DNA of 64,000 nt, from the NCBI GenBank assembly GCA_041398565.1, contig JAWKUN010000002.1, positions 2,108,001 through 2,172,000 of the forward strand. Reading direction: 5' to 3'. The translations under genes and the position numbers were made by a program. Positions within the stretch are counted from its first letter, which is position 1. Every line of letters starts with the position of its first letter. The DNA comes from DATGPD01 sp041398565 (GTDB taxonomy: Bacteria; Planctomycetota; UBA1135; UBA2386). Under the pieces are notes generated by a model. It made no database searches. It had not been told where the DNA came from and saw only the letters and a program-made list of their open reading frames with translations. Shown here piece after piece: positions 43,401-52,077 of this stretch.

Positions 43401-43748
43401 CCAGCGCTCCAGCGCCGCGATCTCGTCGGCCGCGAGCTTGCCCTTGGGGGGCATCTGCAAATCGACGTCGTCGTAGCGCACCGCGACGATCAACCGCGAG
43501 GCGTCGGCGTCGCCCGGCACCACCGCCGGCCCGCGTGCCCCGCCCTTGCGCACGAAGGTGCCGTGGTCGAGGCGCAGCTCGGACTTCTGCGTCTTGGCGC
43601 CGTGGCACTTGACGCAGCGCTGCGCCAGGACCGGGCGCACCTTGCTCTCGAAGAACGACAGCGCGTCGGCGTCCTGAGCAGGCGCCGCGGCCAGGAAGAC
43701 GAGGAAGGCGAGTGCACCACCCAGGCCGGTGGAGGTGAGACCGGTCAT
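40410..43748 (-). CDS. Planctomycete cytochrome c domain, DUF1549 and DUF1553 protein
   Basis: 1112 residues. After a signal peptide (to AAPAQD), residues 30-110 are the planctomycete cytochrome c domain with one heme site, CVKCH at 45-49, and a MPPKGKL segment. DUF1549 follows (about 150-360, with GLPPLPRDLDALLAHDTPDA and HYGERWARHWLDLVRYAETL), then a concanavalin-like insertion, then DUF1553 near 760-1090 (NPLVARVLVNRVWAHLFGRG and TYGLSSRTDDAG). These proteins are thought to be envelope redox proteins coupled to polymer breakdown. The pair with DUF1501 lies in an operon-like order on one strand. Confidence 0.93.
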   Translation of the reverse strand: MTGLTSTGLGGALAFLVFLAAAPAQDADALSFFESKVRPVLAQRCVKCHGAKTQKSELRLDHGTFVRKGGARGPAVVPGDADASRLIVAVRYDDVDLQMPPKGKLAADEIAALERWVALGAPWPDEPEPGVASERPAFDLEARRAQHWCWQPRRSPAVPAVQRLDWPRDPLDMFVLAGLESAGLAPAADADTATWLRRATFDVIGLPPLPRDLDALLAHDTPDARATVIDGLLASPHYGERWARHWLDLVRYAETLGHEYDFAIPDAWRYRDYLVRAFNQDVPYDRLVQEHLAGDLLPEPRLHADGFDESPIGTCFFWFGDQTHSPLDPRQHRADRIDNQIDVFGKTFLGLTVACARCHDHKFDAIAQRDYYALAGVLKSSRYALTPLLPLGGHGEALAALRGLRPRLAAHVKQVWQREAAAVPSYLEALAALPPMPRRRDKEGEQAFASRREAFDAERDELARRRGLSPTRLRAWQAAVPAHLAKDRTHPMQAWAAARGEGDFAARWRELRGDVAAARARPTDAHVLADFQHDDCGAWFRIGEAFGSEPQASDLVAVDGEARPVVRARAGRWARSGSESLRLQGSLSSRTFRIDRRYLWLRAAGENCRINIVVEGFNVIRDPIYGPLKLALSDERGRFYRVDLDMWRGLDAYLQVQDLRTADPSDETDYAAPGWIALQEAWLSDAPETPGVGGPPASVALLGDVDLAAAELAAAYGAAIHRAVAQWEPDRAAGMPPAEAGLLSFLSRHHLLDGEGDDPFLRLVAGVDSAIAEVPCVPAMSDGDGLDEHVFTRGDHRSPGERAPRCGLTALGSDAARYRQGSGRLALARELTATDNPLVARVLVNRVWAHLFGRGLVPTVDNFGVLGEAPAHGKLLDRLAEDFVADGWSIKRLLRRLLLSRTYGLSSRTDDAGAEETDATLALLHRARVRRLDGEALRDALLQLAGTLDRSLYGHSVAVHLTPFMDGRGRPDRSGPLDGDGRRSLYQEVRRNFLNPLFLAFDTPIPFSTVGQRNVSNVPAQALALMNDPFVVEQTEKWAERVLNLDLPDRSARVERMLRTVFARAPRADEIDAAETFLLEQATLRDADLDALAPWADLAHALVNVKEFAFLR

Positions 43749-43971
43749 GGTTCGGCGAGGATAGCGCCGCGGCGCGGCCGCGGGCCAGCGCGGGGTTTCC
43801 CGCGCGTCGACTGCGGCTCGGTTGCGGACCCAGGCGCGCCCGGTCGTGCCGAAGCGAGGGCGGCCATCGGGAACGGCCGAGCGGTCGCCCGTCAGGTTTC
43901 ACGCCCCGGCGCCAACGCGGCGACGGGTTCGGCCGTAGCACGCGCGGCTGCCTCTCCGACGCTTTCCCACC

Positions 43972-45084
43972 ATGATTCCTCTGCCCACCACCCGTCGCTC
44001 CTTCTTGCAGGCTTCGCTGGCCAGCGCCGCTGCCGCGGCGGTCGGTAGCCCGCCGTCGCGGGCGCCCGAGCTGTCGATCCTCGTCCTCGGCGGCACGTCC
44101 TTTCTCGGTCCGTGCGTCGTGCGCGCGGCGCTGGCGCGCGGGCACAAGGTGACCCTGTTCAACCGCGGCAAGACCAACGCCGACATGTTCCCGCAGCTGG
44201 AGAAGCTGCGCGGCGACCGCAACGCTGGTGACCTGGCGTCCCTGCAGGGCCGCGTGTTCGACGCGGTGGTGGACACGTCGGGGTACGTGCCCAGCCACGT
44301 CGAGGCCACCGCCAAGCTCTTCGCCGACAGCGCCAAGCACTACACCTTCGTCTCGTCGATCTCGGTCTACTCCGAGTTCGGCACGGTGGCCAAGGACATC
44401 GACGAGACCGGCACGGTGGCCGAGGTCGGCGACGACGTCGTCGCCAAGGTCTCGACCATCCGCGAGTCGATTCCGCACTACGGCGCAATGAAGGCGCGCT
44501 GCGAGCAGGCGGCCGAGGCGGCGATGCCCGGCGGCGTCGCCAACGTGCGCCCCGGCCTGATCGTCGGACCCGACGACCCCACCGACCGCTTCACCTGGTG
44601 GCCGGTGCGGGTCGACCGCGGCGGCAAGGTGCTGGCGCCGGGCGATCAGGATGCGCGCGTGCAGACCATCGACGTGCGCGACCTCGGCGAGTGGATCGTG
44701 CACTGCATCGACCAGCGCGTCACCGGCGTCTACAACGCGGTGGGCTTCGACGGGCCGCTGTCGATGGCCGAGTTCCTCGGGGCCTGCAAGTGCGCCACGT
44801 CGACGTCGAGCGAGTTGGTGTGGGCGAGCGAGGAGTTCCTCGAGGCCAACGGCGTGGGCGCGTGGATGGAGATGCCGCTGTGGCTGCCGCGCACCGGGCG
44901 CAGCTACGCTCTCAACGACAGGGCCCGCGCGCAGGGCCTGCGGTTCCGGCCGATGGCCGACACGATCCGCGACACCCTGGCCTGGGCGAAGGCCAACCCG
45001 CGCCCGTTCGCGCGCACCGGCCTGGAGCCCGGCAAGGAGAAGGCGCTTCTCGAGAAACTGGCGCAGGCGGGCGGCGGCAAGTAG
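43972..45084 (+). CDS. Tat-exported NAD-dependent epimerase/dehydratase-like protein
   Basis: 370 residues. TTRRSFLQASLASAAAAAVG is a twin-arginine signal with an AxA-like cleavage region. The mature part is a short-chain Rossmann fold: LSILVLGGTSFLGPCVVRAA has the G-x-x-G-x-x-G-like loop (GGTSFLG), DAVVDTSGYVPSHVEATAKL and SKHYTFVSSISVYSEF-like strands are typical of extended SDRs, and HYGAMKARCEQAAEAAM holds the YxxxK pair with Y-G-x-x-K spacing. An exported NAD(P)-binding enzyme would need its cofactor inserted before export, which the Tat route allows. Substrate unknown, probably a sugar. Confidence 0.8.
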   Translation: MIPLPTTRRSFLQASLASAAAAAVGSPPSRAPELSILVLGGTSFLGPCVVRAALARGHKVTLFNRGKTNADMFPQLEKLRGDRNAGDLASLQGRVFDAVVDTSGYVPSHVEATAKLFADSAKHYTFVSSISVYSEFGTVAKDIDETGTVAEVGDDVVAKVSTIRESIPHYGAMKARCEQAAEAAMPGGVANVRPGLIVGPDDPTDRFTWWPVRVDRGGKVLAPGDQDARVQTIDVRDLGEWIVHCIDQRVTGVYNAVGFDGPLSMAEFLGACKCATSTSSELVWASEEFLEANGVGAWMEMPLWLPRTGRSYALNDRARAQGLRFRPMADTIRDTLAWAKANPRPFARTGLEPGKEKALLEKLAQAGGGK

Positions 45085-45219
45085 GCGGTGCGGCGCTGAC
45101 CGGCCGGCGCGTGCGGGGCTGCGGCGCCACGGTCTCGACGCCACGGGTCTCGGCGCGGCGGGTCGGTCGGCGGCGCGCCGGGGCGTCCCTCTTCCACGGC
45201 CGCGGGGGCGGTCCGTAGG

Positions 45220-46812
45220 ATGCAGCGGTTGCTCGTCCGTCTCGCCAACCTCGCCCGTGTCGCCCTGCTGGGGGGCACCCTGCTGGCAGCCGTCACGGCT
45301 TGGGTGTTCGCCGCGCACCCGGATTGGGTCGATGCCTTCGACCGCGACCATGTCGCCGCCTACGTGCGCACCGACACCGAGGCGCTGGGGCGGGCGGAGC
45401 GCGCGGACGCCCCGCGCGCGACCGTCGAGGCCGAACTCTTGCCGCTGCTGGCGCGCACCGCCGACGTCCGCAAGGGCGACCGCCTGGCGCCCTGCCGGCG
45501 GGCGGCGTTCGCGCGCTTGGCGCGCGCGCGGGTGGCCGATGGCGACCTCGCCGGAGCCGCGTCGGTGGCCGAGATGTGGCGGGCCTTCGATCCTCTCGAC
45601 CTCGATGCCACCCTCGTGCTGCAGCAGGTCACGGCGGCGCAGGCCGCGCGCGCGCCGGCAGGGTCAGCCGCCGCCGAGGCGGCGCGGCAGCTGGCGGCGG
45701 AACTGTTCGCCCTGGCGCCCGACCGCGAACGCTTCCTGGCGCCGCTCCTCGTCGATGCGCTGGCACGCGACGACCACGGCGGGGTGGCAGACGCATTCTT
45801 CACGCACCTGCGCGCCGGCGGCACACCGGCCAGCGCGGTGGCGTCCTCGGGCTGGGTGCTGCTGGCCGACGGTGGCGATGGCTTCGACCCGGTGCGCACC
45901 GAGCCCGTCGACGTGCGCTGCGACGGCGACGATCTGCGCGTGTCGTTCACGCCCGTACACGACAGCAAGCGCTTGCGCCTGAGCCTGCCGCCACGGGTGG
46001 CCGGACGCTTGTGCAACGCGCGCTTCCGGATCCGGGCCGGCGACCAGGAGGTCGAGTTGCCGGCACACCAGCTGGCGCGGCAGACCGGCGCTGCGGTCGG
46101 CGAGCAGGGCTGCCACTACGAGGGCGACGACCTGGTGCTCGAAGGTGACGACGCTCCCTGGCTTCTGTGGTCGCTCGGCCCAGGTGCGCGGATCGCCACC
46201 ACGTGGACTCTTTGCGCCCGCGTCGAGACGCCGTCGCCGCCTTGGCTCGGTTGGGTGATGGCCCTGCCCGAGGTGGGGGCCCGAGGCCAGGCCCTCCTGG
46301 CGGCCGACGACGTCGAGGACGCGGGCGCGCGCGCGCGCTACCGCGCGTGCCGGCGGACACTGCTCGCGCGAGCCCGCCTGTCGTTGCGGCTCGGCGAGGC
46401 CGAGCCGATGCCGGTCGCGCTGCGAGAGAGCGGCGAGGGCTTCGCCTTCGCTGCCGACGTGCGCCGGCTGGGAGCGACGCGCCTGCGCCTCACCCTGCCG
46501 GCGCTGGCCGCGATCGAGGTCGTCGCGAGTCCCGGTGTCATGGTCACGGGCGGCCGCGCACCGAACGCCGTGCAGGAGGCGGACACGCACCGGCCGCGGG
46601 CGGCGCAGCCGACCCTGCCGGCGGCAGCCGCGACCGAGGGCGGTGCGCCGCCGTGGCCGTGGTCGCGCCTGCTACCGAGCGCCGGGGTCATCGTGGGCGG
46701 GGTCACCATCGACGGGGTCGGTCTGTCCGTCCGTGCGCCGAGCGCCGTCCTCGAGTTCGAGTTCTCGAACGGCGATCCCGACGAGTTCAGTCTGGTGGGG
46801 AGCGTGCGGTGA
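45220..46812 (+). CDS. Hypothetical membrane-anchored protein coupled to a CotH protein
   Basis: 530 residues from an ATG. One N-terminal hydrophobic helix (ANLARVALLGGTLLAAVTAW) anchors it. The next 160 residues are helical, TPR-like, with alanine-rich pairs (LAPCRRAAFARLARARVADG). The rest is beta-rich and ends with VIVGGVTIDGVGLSVRAPSA. No family recognised. Its stop overlaps the GTG of the CotH/beta-helix gene (GTGA), so the two proteins are made together and are probably functional partners. Confidence 0.6.
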   Translation: MQRLLVRLANLARVALLGGTLLAAVTAWVFAAHPDWVDAFDRDHVAAYVRTDTEALGRAERADAPRATVEAELLPLLARTADVRKGDRLAPCRRAAFARLARARVADGDLAGAASVAEMWRAFDPLDLDATLVLQQVTAAQAARAPAGSAAAEAARQLAAELFALAPDRERFLAPLLVDALARDDHGGVADAFFTHLRAGGTPASAVASSGWVLLADGGDGFDPVRTEPVDVRCDGDDLRVSFTPVHDSKRLRLSLPPRVAGRLCNARFRIRAGDQEVELPAHQLARQTGAAVGEQGCHYEGDDLVLEGDDAPWLLWSLGPGARIATTWTLCARVETPSPPWLGWVMALPEVGARGQALLAADDVEDAGARARYRACRRTLLARARLSLRLGEAEPMPVALRESGEGFAFAADVRRLGATRLRLTLPALAAIEVVASPGVMVTGGRAPNAVQEADTHRPRAAQPTLPAAAATEGGAPPWPWSRLLPSAGVIVGGVTIDGVGLSVRAPSAVLEFEFSNGDPDEFSLVGSVR

Positions 46813-49538
46813 CGACGACGGGCGCCCGCACCGCACGCTTGCTCTGGCGCTACAGCTTCGTCCTGACGCTGCCCGTGTGCATCGCGTTGGTGTGGTGGGC
46901 ACGCACCACCTGGCAGCGCTACCAGACCTTCCGTGTGGAGCAGGGGACGCTCGAGGACTTCCGTCTGAGCCGCGTCGGCGCCATGACCTTCGGTGAGCTG
47001 CTGCGCCGGCTCGAGGTCGATTGGACCCAGACCGGCAGTCGGCGGCCGCTGCCGGACATGCGCACCTTCGATCTGTTCGTGCCGGAGCAGGGCTTGGCTC
47101 GGCTCGACGCCGACCTGCCGCATTCGGGCTTCGACTACGTCGACGGCGTACTGCGCTTGGGCGGTGACGATTGGCGCGTGTCGGTGCGCTACCGCGGTGA
47201 CAACGTGTACCACTGGGGCTACCGCAAGAAGTCCTGGCGGGTGAAGACCAAGAAAGCGCGCCTGTTCGAGGGCATGCGCGCCTTCAACCTGATCGCACCG
47301 CGCACCCCGGAGCTGCTCAACAATTACCTGGCCTACCGATTGGCGAACCGGCTGGGCCTGATCGCGCCGCGGGTCGAGCTGGTCGAGGTGCGGGTCAATG
47401 GCACCAACATGGGTGTGCACGTGTCGACCGAGCAGCTCGACGAGTCGACGCTGCGCGCGCAGTCGTACATGCCGGGCGACCTCTACTCCGGCGATGCGGT
47501 GGCGCAGAAGGCGTACGTCGGCATCGACAACGACCTGTTCCGCTACCCGGGTCTGTGGGAGAAGCAGGCGGAGAACAACCACTACCCGACGGGCGCGCGT
47601 GCGGCGCTGGCGGCGTTGCTGGCGGTGGTGCGGGCACCGGCGAGCGAGGCGCGCCACGAGCGCCTGCGGCAGCTCGTCGACGTCGAGGCGTTCGCGGCGT
47701 TCAGCGCCCTCGAGATCCTGTGTGCCACCATCCACGTCGACACCGAGCACAACTGGCGGTTGTTCTACGACGCCAACCGCCGTCGCTTCGTGCCGGTGGT
47801 GTGGGACTTGTTCGGCTGGGACAAGGGCAACGCGCCGGCCCCGGGCAGCGGCCCGCGTCTCGACGTCCTCTCCAGTCCCCTGCACGTCGTGCTGCACGCC
47901 GACGCCGGCTTCCTGGCGGCGCGGCAGAGGGTGCTGGCGCGCTTCTTCGCGGGCGGCGGCGACGCTGCATTCCTGCGCGAGACCGATGCCGCGATCACCG
48001 CCGCAACTCCGGCGGTGCATCGCGACCCGGCGCTCACCATGCAGGTGCAAGCGTTCCGGCCGGCCGAGGTGCGCGCGGCGATGGCCGGGCTGCGTCGCGA
48101 CATCGAGGCACTGTGGCGCGATGTGGCCCGTGCGTACACGCAGGCCGAACGGCCGGTGCGGTTCTGGCGGCAAGGCGACGCCCTGGGCCTGCTGGTCGAC
48201 GGTCGGGTGCCGATCACGCGCCTGCGCCTGCTGCTCGACGGGCCGAGAACCATCCATGGCGCTGCGTTGCGCTTCGTGCGCGCGGGCGAGGAGCACAGCG
48301 TCGACGTCTCCGCCGCGGTGGCGGTGCGCGGCGCCGAGGTGGACGTCGACCTGACCCTGATGGCGCGCCATGTGCCGCAGATCGACTCGATGCGCACCTT
48401 CGAGGTCAAGCTGAACCGCATGGCTCTCGAGCCGGCGACCTACGAGCTGACGCTGGCGGGACTCGAGACCGAGCACGTCGTCGACGTGCGCTGCGAGCGC
48501 GGCTCCAGCCGTTTGGAACGAGCGGTGGAAGGCGCGCCGCAGCGCTTGGACCTCGGTCCGATGTACCGGGTCGTCGAGCCGCGGCCGGTGGTGGTGCCGA
48601 CCGTGTGGCGGGGCGAGATGGCCGTCGACGGGGTGCTCGAGGTGGCGACGCCGCTGGTGATCGAGCCGGGCACCGTGGTGAGACTGGCCCCCGACGCCAG
48701 CGTGGTGGTCCGCGGGCGCGTGCTGGCGCGCGGGACCGAGGCGGCGCCGATCCGCTTCGAGCCGGCCGGAGACGCGCCGTGGGGCGTGTTCGCCCTGCAA
48801 GGACGCGGCTGCGACGGCTCGCAATTCGCGCACTGCGCGTTCCGCGAGGGCAGTGGCTACAAGACCGACCTGTTCGAGTACTCGGCGATGTTGTCGTTGC
48901 ACGACGCGCAGGGCGTCGTGGTCGAGCACTGCATCCTGCACGACAGCCGCGTGGTCGACGACATGATGCACGCCGTGTACGCGGAGTTGACCGTGCGCGA
49001 CTGCCGCTTCGTGGCGTCGCTGGAAGATGCCGTCGACCTCGACATCAGCCAGGCGGCCTTCGAGCGCTGCGCCTTCGAGCGCGCCGGCAACGACGGCCTC
49101 GATCTGATGACCTCGCGCGTGCAGGCGGTGGACTGCGTGTTCCGCGCCTGCGGCGACAAGGGCATCTCGGTGGGCGAGGGGACCGAGCTGCAGGCGGAGC
49201 GTTGCACGATGCAGGGCTGCGTGTTCGGAGTGCAGGTCAAGGACGGTTCGGTCGCGTCGCTGGCGCACTTGGAGCTCGTCGACAACCAGGGCGGCATCGA
49301 CGCGTACAAGAAGAACTGGCGCTACGGCAGCGGTGGCCGAGTCTTCGTCTACAACAGCGCGTTCCGCGGCAACCGGACGGTGGCCACGGCCGACAAGGAG
49401 TCGGAGCTGCGCCTGCGGGACTGCGCCTTCGACGTGACGCCGCTCTCCAGCCGGCGCGTGCTCGTCGACGGCAACGCCATCGCCGGCCCGGTGCGCCGCG
49501 ACCCGCGCGACCGGGTGTCGGTGCAGCCAGACCGTTGA
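46809..49538 (+). CDS. CotH-kinase-like domain fused to a parallel beta-helix, membrane anchored
   Basis: 909 residues from the GTG that overlaps the previous stop. After a membrane helix (YSFVLTLPVCIALVWWA), residues 70-420 match the CotH kinase fold: VRYRGDNVYHWGYRKKSWRV, VEVRVNGTNMGVHVSTEQLD and RRFVPVVWDLFGWDKG, where the WD-x-x-x-W-D segment is the metal/active-site region. A middle beta domain follows, then from about 640 right-handed beta-helix coils with regular C- and D-rich turns (VVEHCILHDSRVVDDMMHAV, VQAVDCVFRACGDKGISVGE). CotH proteins phosphorylate or bind other proteins in spore coats and surface structures; beta-helices bind polysaccharide. The outer part faces the periplasm. 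Confidence 0.8.
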   Translation: MTTTGARTARLLWRYSFVLTLPVCIALVWWARTTWQRYQTFRVEQGTLEDFRLSRVGAMTFGELLRRLEVDWTQTGSRRPLPDMRTFDLFVPEQGLARLDADLPHSGFDYVDGVLRLGGDDWRVSVRYRGDNVYHWGYRKKSWRVKTKKARLFEGMRAFNLIAPRTPELLNNYLAYRLANRLGLIAPRVELVEVRVNGTNMGVHVSTEQLDESTLRAQSYMPGDLYSGDAVAQKAYVGIDNDLFRYPGLWEKQAENNHYPTGARAALAALLAVVRAPASEARHERLRQLVDVEAFAAFSALEILCATIHVDTEHNWRLFYDANRRRFVPVVWDLFGWDKGNAPAPGSGPRLDVLSSPLHVVLHADAGFLAARQRVLARFFAGGGDAAFLRETDAAITAATPAVHRDPALTMQVQAFRPAEVRAAMAGLRRDIEALWRDVARAYTQAERPVRFWRQGDALGLLVDGRVPITRLRLLLDGPRTIHGAALRFVRAGEEHSVDVSAAVAVRGAEVDVDLTLMARHVPQIDSMRTFEVKLNRMALEPATYELTLAGLETEHVVDVRCERGSSRLERAVEGAPQRLDLGPMYRVVEPRPVVVPTVWRGEMAVDGVLEVATPLVIEPGTVVRLAPDASVVVRGRVLARGTEAAPIRFEPAGDAPWGVFALQGRGCDGSQFAHCAFREGSGYKTDLFEYSAMLSLHDAQGVVVEHCILHDSRVVDDMMHAVYAELTVRDCRFVASLEDAVDLDISQAAFERCAFERAGNDGLDLMTSRVQAVDCVFRACGDKGISVGEGTELQAERCTMQGCVFGVQVKDGSVASLAHLELVDNQGGIDAYKKNWRYGSGGRVFVYNSAFRGNRTVATADKESELRLRDCAFDVTPLSSRRVLVDGNAIAGPVRRDPRDRVSVQPDR

Positions 49539-49605
49539 GCTCGGTGCGGTGGACGCGTCGGGGCGCGGAGCCGCCAACGGGCCGCAGGCAGCGCGGCCTT
49601 CACGC

Positions 49606-49797
49606 TCACGGCGACGTCCGCGGTCGCACCATCATCACGATCCCGGCGACCAAGAACCCGGTGGCGCAGGCCAGCAGCATGAGGGCGATGTTGATCTTCA
49701 CCTGGGCGCCCAGCGCGTGGGCGACGCCCATGCCGCCGGCCCCGTAGAGGAGGCCGGCCGAGAGGAAGCACACGCAGCGGGTGGAGTCGGAGCGCAA
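49606..49797 (-). CDS. Small two-span membrane protein
   Basis: 63 residues. Two hydrophobic stretches (CFLSAGLLYGAGGMGVAHAL and INIALMLLACATGFLVAGIV) flank a short QVKIN turn, and it ends VMMVRPRTSP. The pattern of clean helices and codon use suggests a real small membrane protein, but there is no family match and a start further upstream is open. It lies just after the CotH gene, convergent with it. Confidence 0.45.
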   Translation of the reverse strand: MRSDSTRCVCFLSAGLLYGAGGMGVAHALGAQVKINIALMLLACATGFLVAGIVMMVRPRTSP

Positions 49798-50188
49798 GGC
49801 TCGTCATTCTCGTGTGGTCGCTGGGACGGGCAAGGACGAAGGCACGCGTTCTCCGAGTCGAGTGCCGACGCGCGAACTCCGCGTCCGCTTCGGCTGCGAC
49901 GGCGGGGGCGAGGAAGTGGCCCGGCCCTGATTCCTCGCGGTCGGGCCCAACGATCTCCCTGATCGACGACGGGGCCGGCGTCTTCGCCCTGCGGGTCGAT
50001 TCAGTGGGCGACGCCTCTCGGCCGGATGCTGCCGACTGTTGACGAGCGTGTCACCGAGGCTCGACCTGGTCCGACTCGGCCGGCCGCGATCCGTACGGCC
50101 GGAGGGTTTGCGCCGGCAGCGGCGGCTCGGCTCGTATTCGCGGTCAGGCGGCGTCCGGGGTCGGCCGATAACCCGCTCGGAGAGAGCG
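49798..50188. other. Gene-free stretch
   Basis: 391 bases upstream of the PAS gene. The PAS frame opens at 50039, but those codons are arginine-rich; the ATG at 50189 is preceded by GGAGAGAGCG. No promoter or repeat is clear. Confidence 0.4.
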
Positions 50189-50815
50189 ATGAGCGAAGCG
50201 AGCGTCAGAGGCGATCGCGGGGCGGGCGCGGCGCCAGGCGAGCGGAACCCCGCGGGGCGTCCGAGCCGCGCGCCCCGGCCGACCGGAGTGGAGCGTCGTT
50301 TCCACGAGGACGAGATCATCGTCAGCAAGACGGACACGCGCGGCGTCATCACCTACGCCAACGACGTGTTCATCCGTGTCTCGGGCTTCGCCGAGCACGA
50401 GCTGATCGGCGCACCCCACAACCTGATTCGCCACCCGGCGATGCCGCGCTGCGTGTTCAAGTACCTGTGGGACACCATCGCGGCCAGGCACGAAGTGTTT
50501 GCCTACGTCGTCAACATGGCGCGCAACGGCGACCACTACTGGGTGCTCGCGCACGTGACGCCGACCTTCGACAGCCGCGGCGAGATCGTCGGCTATCACT
50601 CGAACCGACGCGTTCCCGACCGGCGGGCGGTGGCGGCGGTCGAGCCGGTCTACGCGGCGCTCCTGGCCACCGAGGCAGAGCACGCCAGCAAGGTCGAAGG
50701 GATGGCGGCGAGCATGCAGGTCCTTCTCGCGACCTTGCAGGACCGCCGCCAGTCGTACGACGAGTTCGTCTGGGAGCTGACCAACAGCTTCGTGCAAGAG
50801 GGGGCGACGTGCTGA
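50189..50815 (+). CDS. Soluble PAS sensor protein of the Aer type
   Basis: 208 residues. Residues 40-150 form a PAS fold in the aerotaxis-receptor style: FHEDEIIVSKTDTRGVITYA, NDVFIRVSGFAEHELIGAPH, NLIRHPAMPRCVFKYLWDTI and VNMARNGDHYWVLAHVTP, which in Aer hold FAD. There are no membrane helices. The last 50 residues are a helical output segment (SMQVLLATLQDRRQSYDEFV). It overlaps the chemotaxis transducer gene by 7 bases, so this is probably a two-protein version of a PAS-linked transducer. Confidence 0.85.
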   Translation: MSEASVRGDRGAGAAPGERNPAGRPSRAPRPTGVERRFHEDEIIVSKTDTRGVITYANDVFIRVSGFAEHELIGAPHNLIRHPAMPRCVFKYLWDTIAARHEVFAYVVNMARNGDHYWVLAHVTPTFDSRGEIVGYHSNRRVPDRRAVAAVEPVYAALLATEAEHASKVEGMAASMQVLLATLQDRRQSYDEFVWELTNSFVQEGATC

Positions 50816-52032
50816 CCGAAGAGCGCGACTTGGCGGCCGTCGAGGCCGAGCTGGCGACGGCGCGGGCCGAACTCACGCGCTACCACGCCGCCGTGGCGGC
50901 GATGCTGGAGGTGTGCCAGGCGGCGGCGCGCGGCGATCTCGAGCCGCGCGTGCGCGACCTCGGACTCGGCGACGAGGTCGACGCCATGCGGCGCGGTCTC
51001 AACCACCTGCTCGACCTCACCGACGCCTTCGTGCGCGAGGCGGCGACTTCGCTGGCGTTCGCCAGCGACGGCAAGTTCTTCCGCCGGCTGCTCACGCGCG
51101 GCCTGCACGGCAGTTTCCGCGCCGCGGCCGCGGTCATCAACCGTGCCACCGACAAGATGGCCGAAGGCGCGCGCCAGCTGCAGGAGGCCAAGACGCAGCG
51201 GCTGCGTTTGGCCGACGAGTTCGAGCGCCTGGTGCAGGCCAGCACGCTGCAGGTGGCGCAGGCGGCAGCGGCGATGCGCGGGCGCGCCGTCGACCTCTCG
51301 CAGGCGGCGACGCAGACCGCCGGCCAGGCCGAGGTCGCGGCGCAGGGGGCCGAGGCGATGTCGGAGAACGTGACCGCGATCGCGGCCGCCACCGAGGAGC
51401 TCACCGCGACCGTCGGCGACATCAACCGGCAGGTGGCCAACTCGAGCCAGGCGGCGCGCGCTGCCGTCGACGAGACCGCGCAGGCGACGCGGGCGGTGAC
51501 CGGGCTCGACGAAGCCTCGCGACAGATCGGTCAGGTGGTGCAGGTCATCACCACCGTGGCCGACCAGACGCGCCTCCTGGCTCTGAACGCCAGCATCGAG
51601 GCGGCGCGTGCCGGGGCCACCGGCAAGGGGTTCGCGGTGGTGGCGGCAGAGGTGAAGAACCTGGCGACGCAGACCGCCACCGCGACCCAGCAGATCACCA
51701 AGCAGGTCGACGCGATCCAGCAGGCGACCAGGAACGCGATGGAGGCGATGGGCAGCATCGGCGGCACCATCGAGCGCTTCGACAGCGTCGCCGGCGACAT
51801 CACCCGCGCGGTCGGCGAGCAGCAGATCGCCACCAACGCCATCAGCGGCAACATCCACCAGACCGCGGGCGTGACCCGCGAGGTGTCGGCCAGCATCCAG
51901 GCAGTCGACCATGCCACCAGGTCGACCAGCGCGGTGGCCGGCGAGATGAAGGCCGCGGCGGACTCCCTGGCCGCGCTCGGCGACGATCTGGCCCGTGCCG
52001 TGGCCGCATTCCTGCGCGGCATTCGCGGCTGA
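50809..52032 (+). CDS. Soluble methyl-accepting chemotaxis protein
   Basis: 407 residues from a GTG. No membrane helices. Residues 1-110 hold a PAS/HAMP-like linker (GDEVDAMRRGLNHLLDLTDA, then SDGKFFRRLLTRGLHGSFRA), and 150-400 are the long coiled hairpin of a transducer, with the tip ITTVADQTRLLALNASIEAA starting at residue 247 and RAGATGKGFAVVAAEVKNLA following. The adjacent PAS protein, produced by coupled translation, is the likely sensor. It should steer the flagellar CheA/CheW system from the cytoplasm. Confidence 0.9.
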   Translation: MLTEERDLAAVEAELATARAELTRYHAAVAAMLEVCQAAARGDLEPRVRDLGLGDEVDAMRRGLNHLLDLTDAFVREAATSLAFASDGKFFRRLLTRGLHGSFRAAAAVINRATDKMAEGARQLQEAKTQRLRLADEFERLVQASTLQVAQAAAAMRGRAVDLSQAATQTAGQAEVAAQGAEAMSENVTAIAAATEELTATVGDINRQVANSSQAARAAVDETAQATRAVTGLDEASRQIGQVVQVITTVADQTRLLALNASIEAARAGATGKGFAVVAAEVKNLATQTATATQQITKQVDAIQQATRNAMEAMGSIGGTIERFDSVAGDITRAVGEQQIATNAISGNIHQTAGVTREVSASIQAVDHATRSTSAVAGEMKAAADSLAALGDDLARAVAAFLRGIRG

Positions 52033-52035
52033 CCA

Positions 52036-52077
52036 ACACATCGGTGTCTGACACCGAAGTGTGCGGATCGCTACGCC
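52036..52077 (-). repeat. Inverted, diverged copy of the GGTGTC repeat, with a palindromic hairpin
   Basis: TCGGTGTC (52041-52048) pairs perfectly with GACACCGA (52050-52057) around one base; flanking CACA and TGTG extend the stem with a bulge. On the minus strand the unit reads CGTAGCGATCC...TTCGGTGTCAGACACC, the order seen at 28104 and 40365. It begins four bases after the MCP stop, so it may also serve as a transcript end. Confidence 0.6.

Noticed and set aside
46338..49577. A 1079-codon open frame antisense to the CotH gene
   Set aside because: Histidine/valine/arginine-biased shadow of the plus-strand gene, no start context or motif.
50189..52032. A single fused PAS-transducer gene broken by a frameshift
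   Set aside because: The overlap GTGCTGA gives a good GTG start and both proteins have sensible ends; split PAS/MCP pairs are known. Kept as a caution only.
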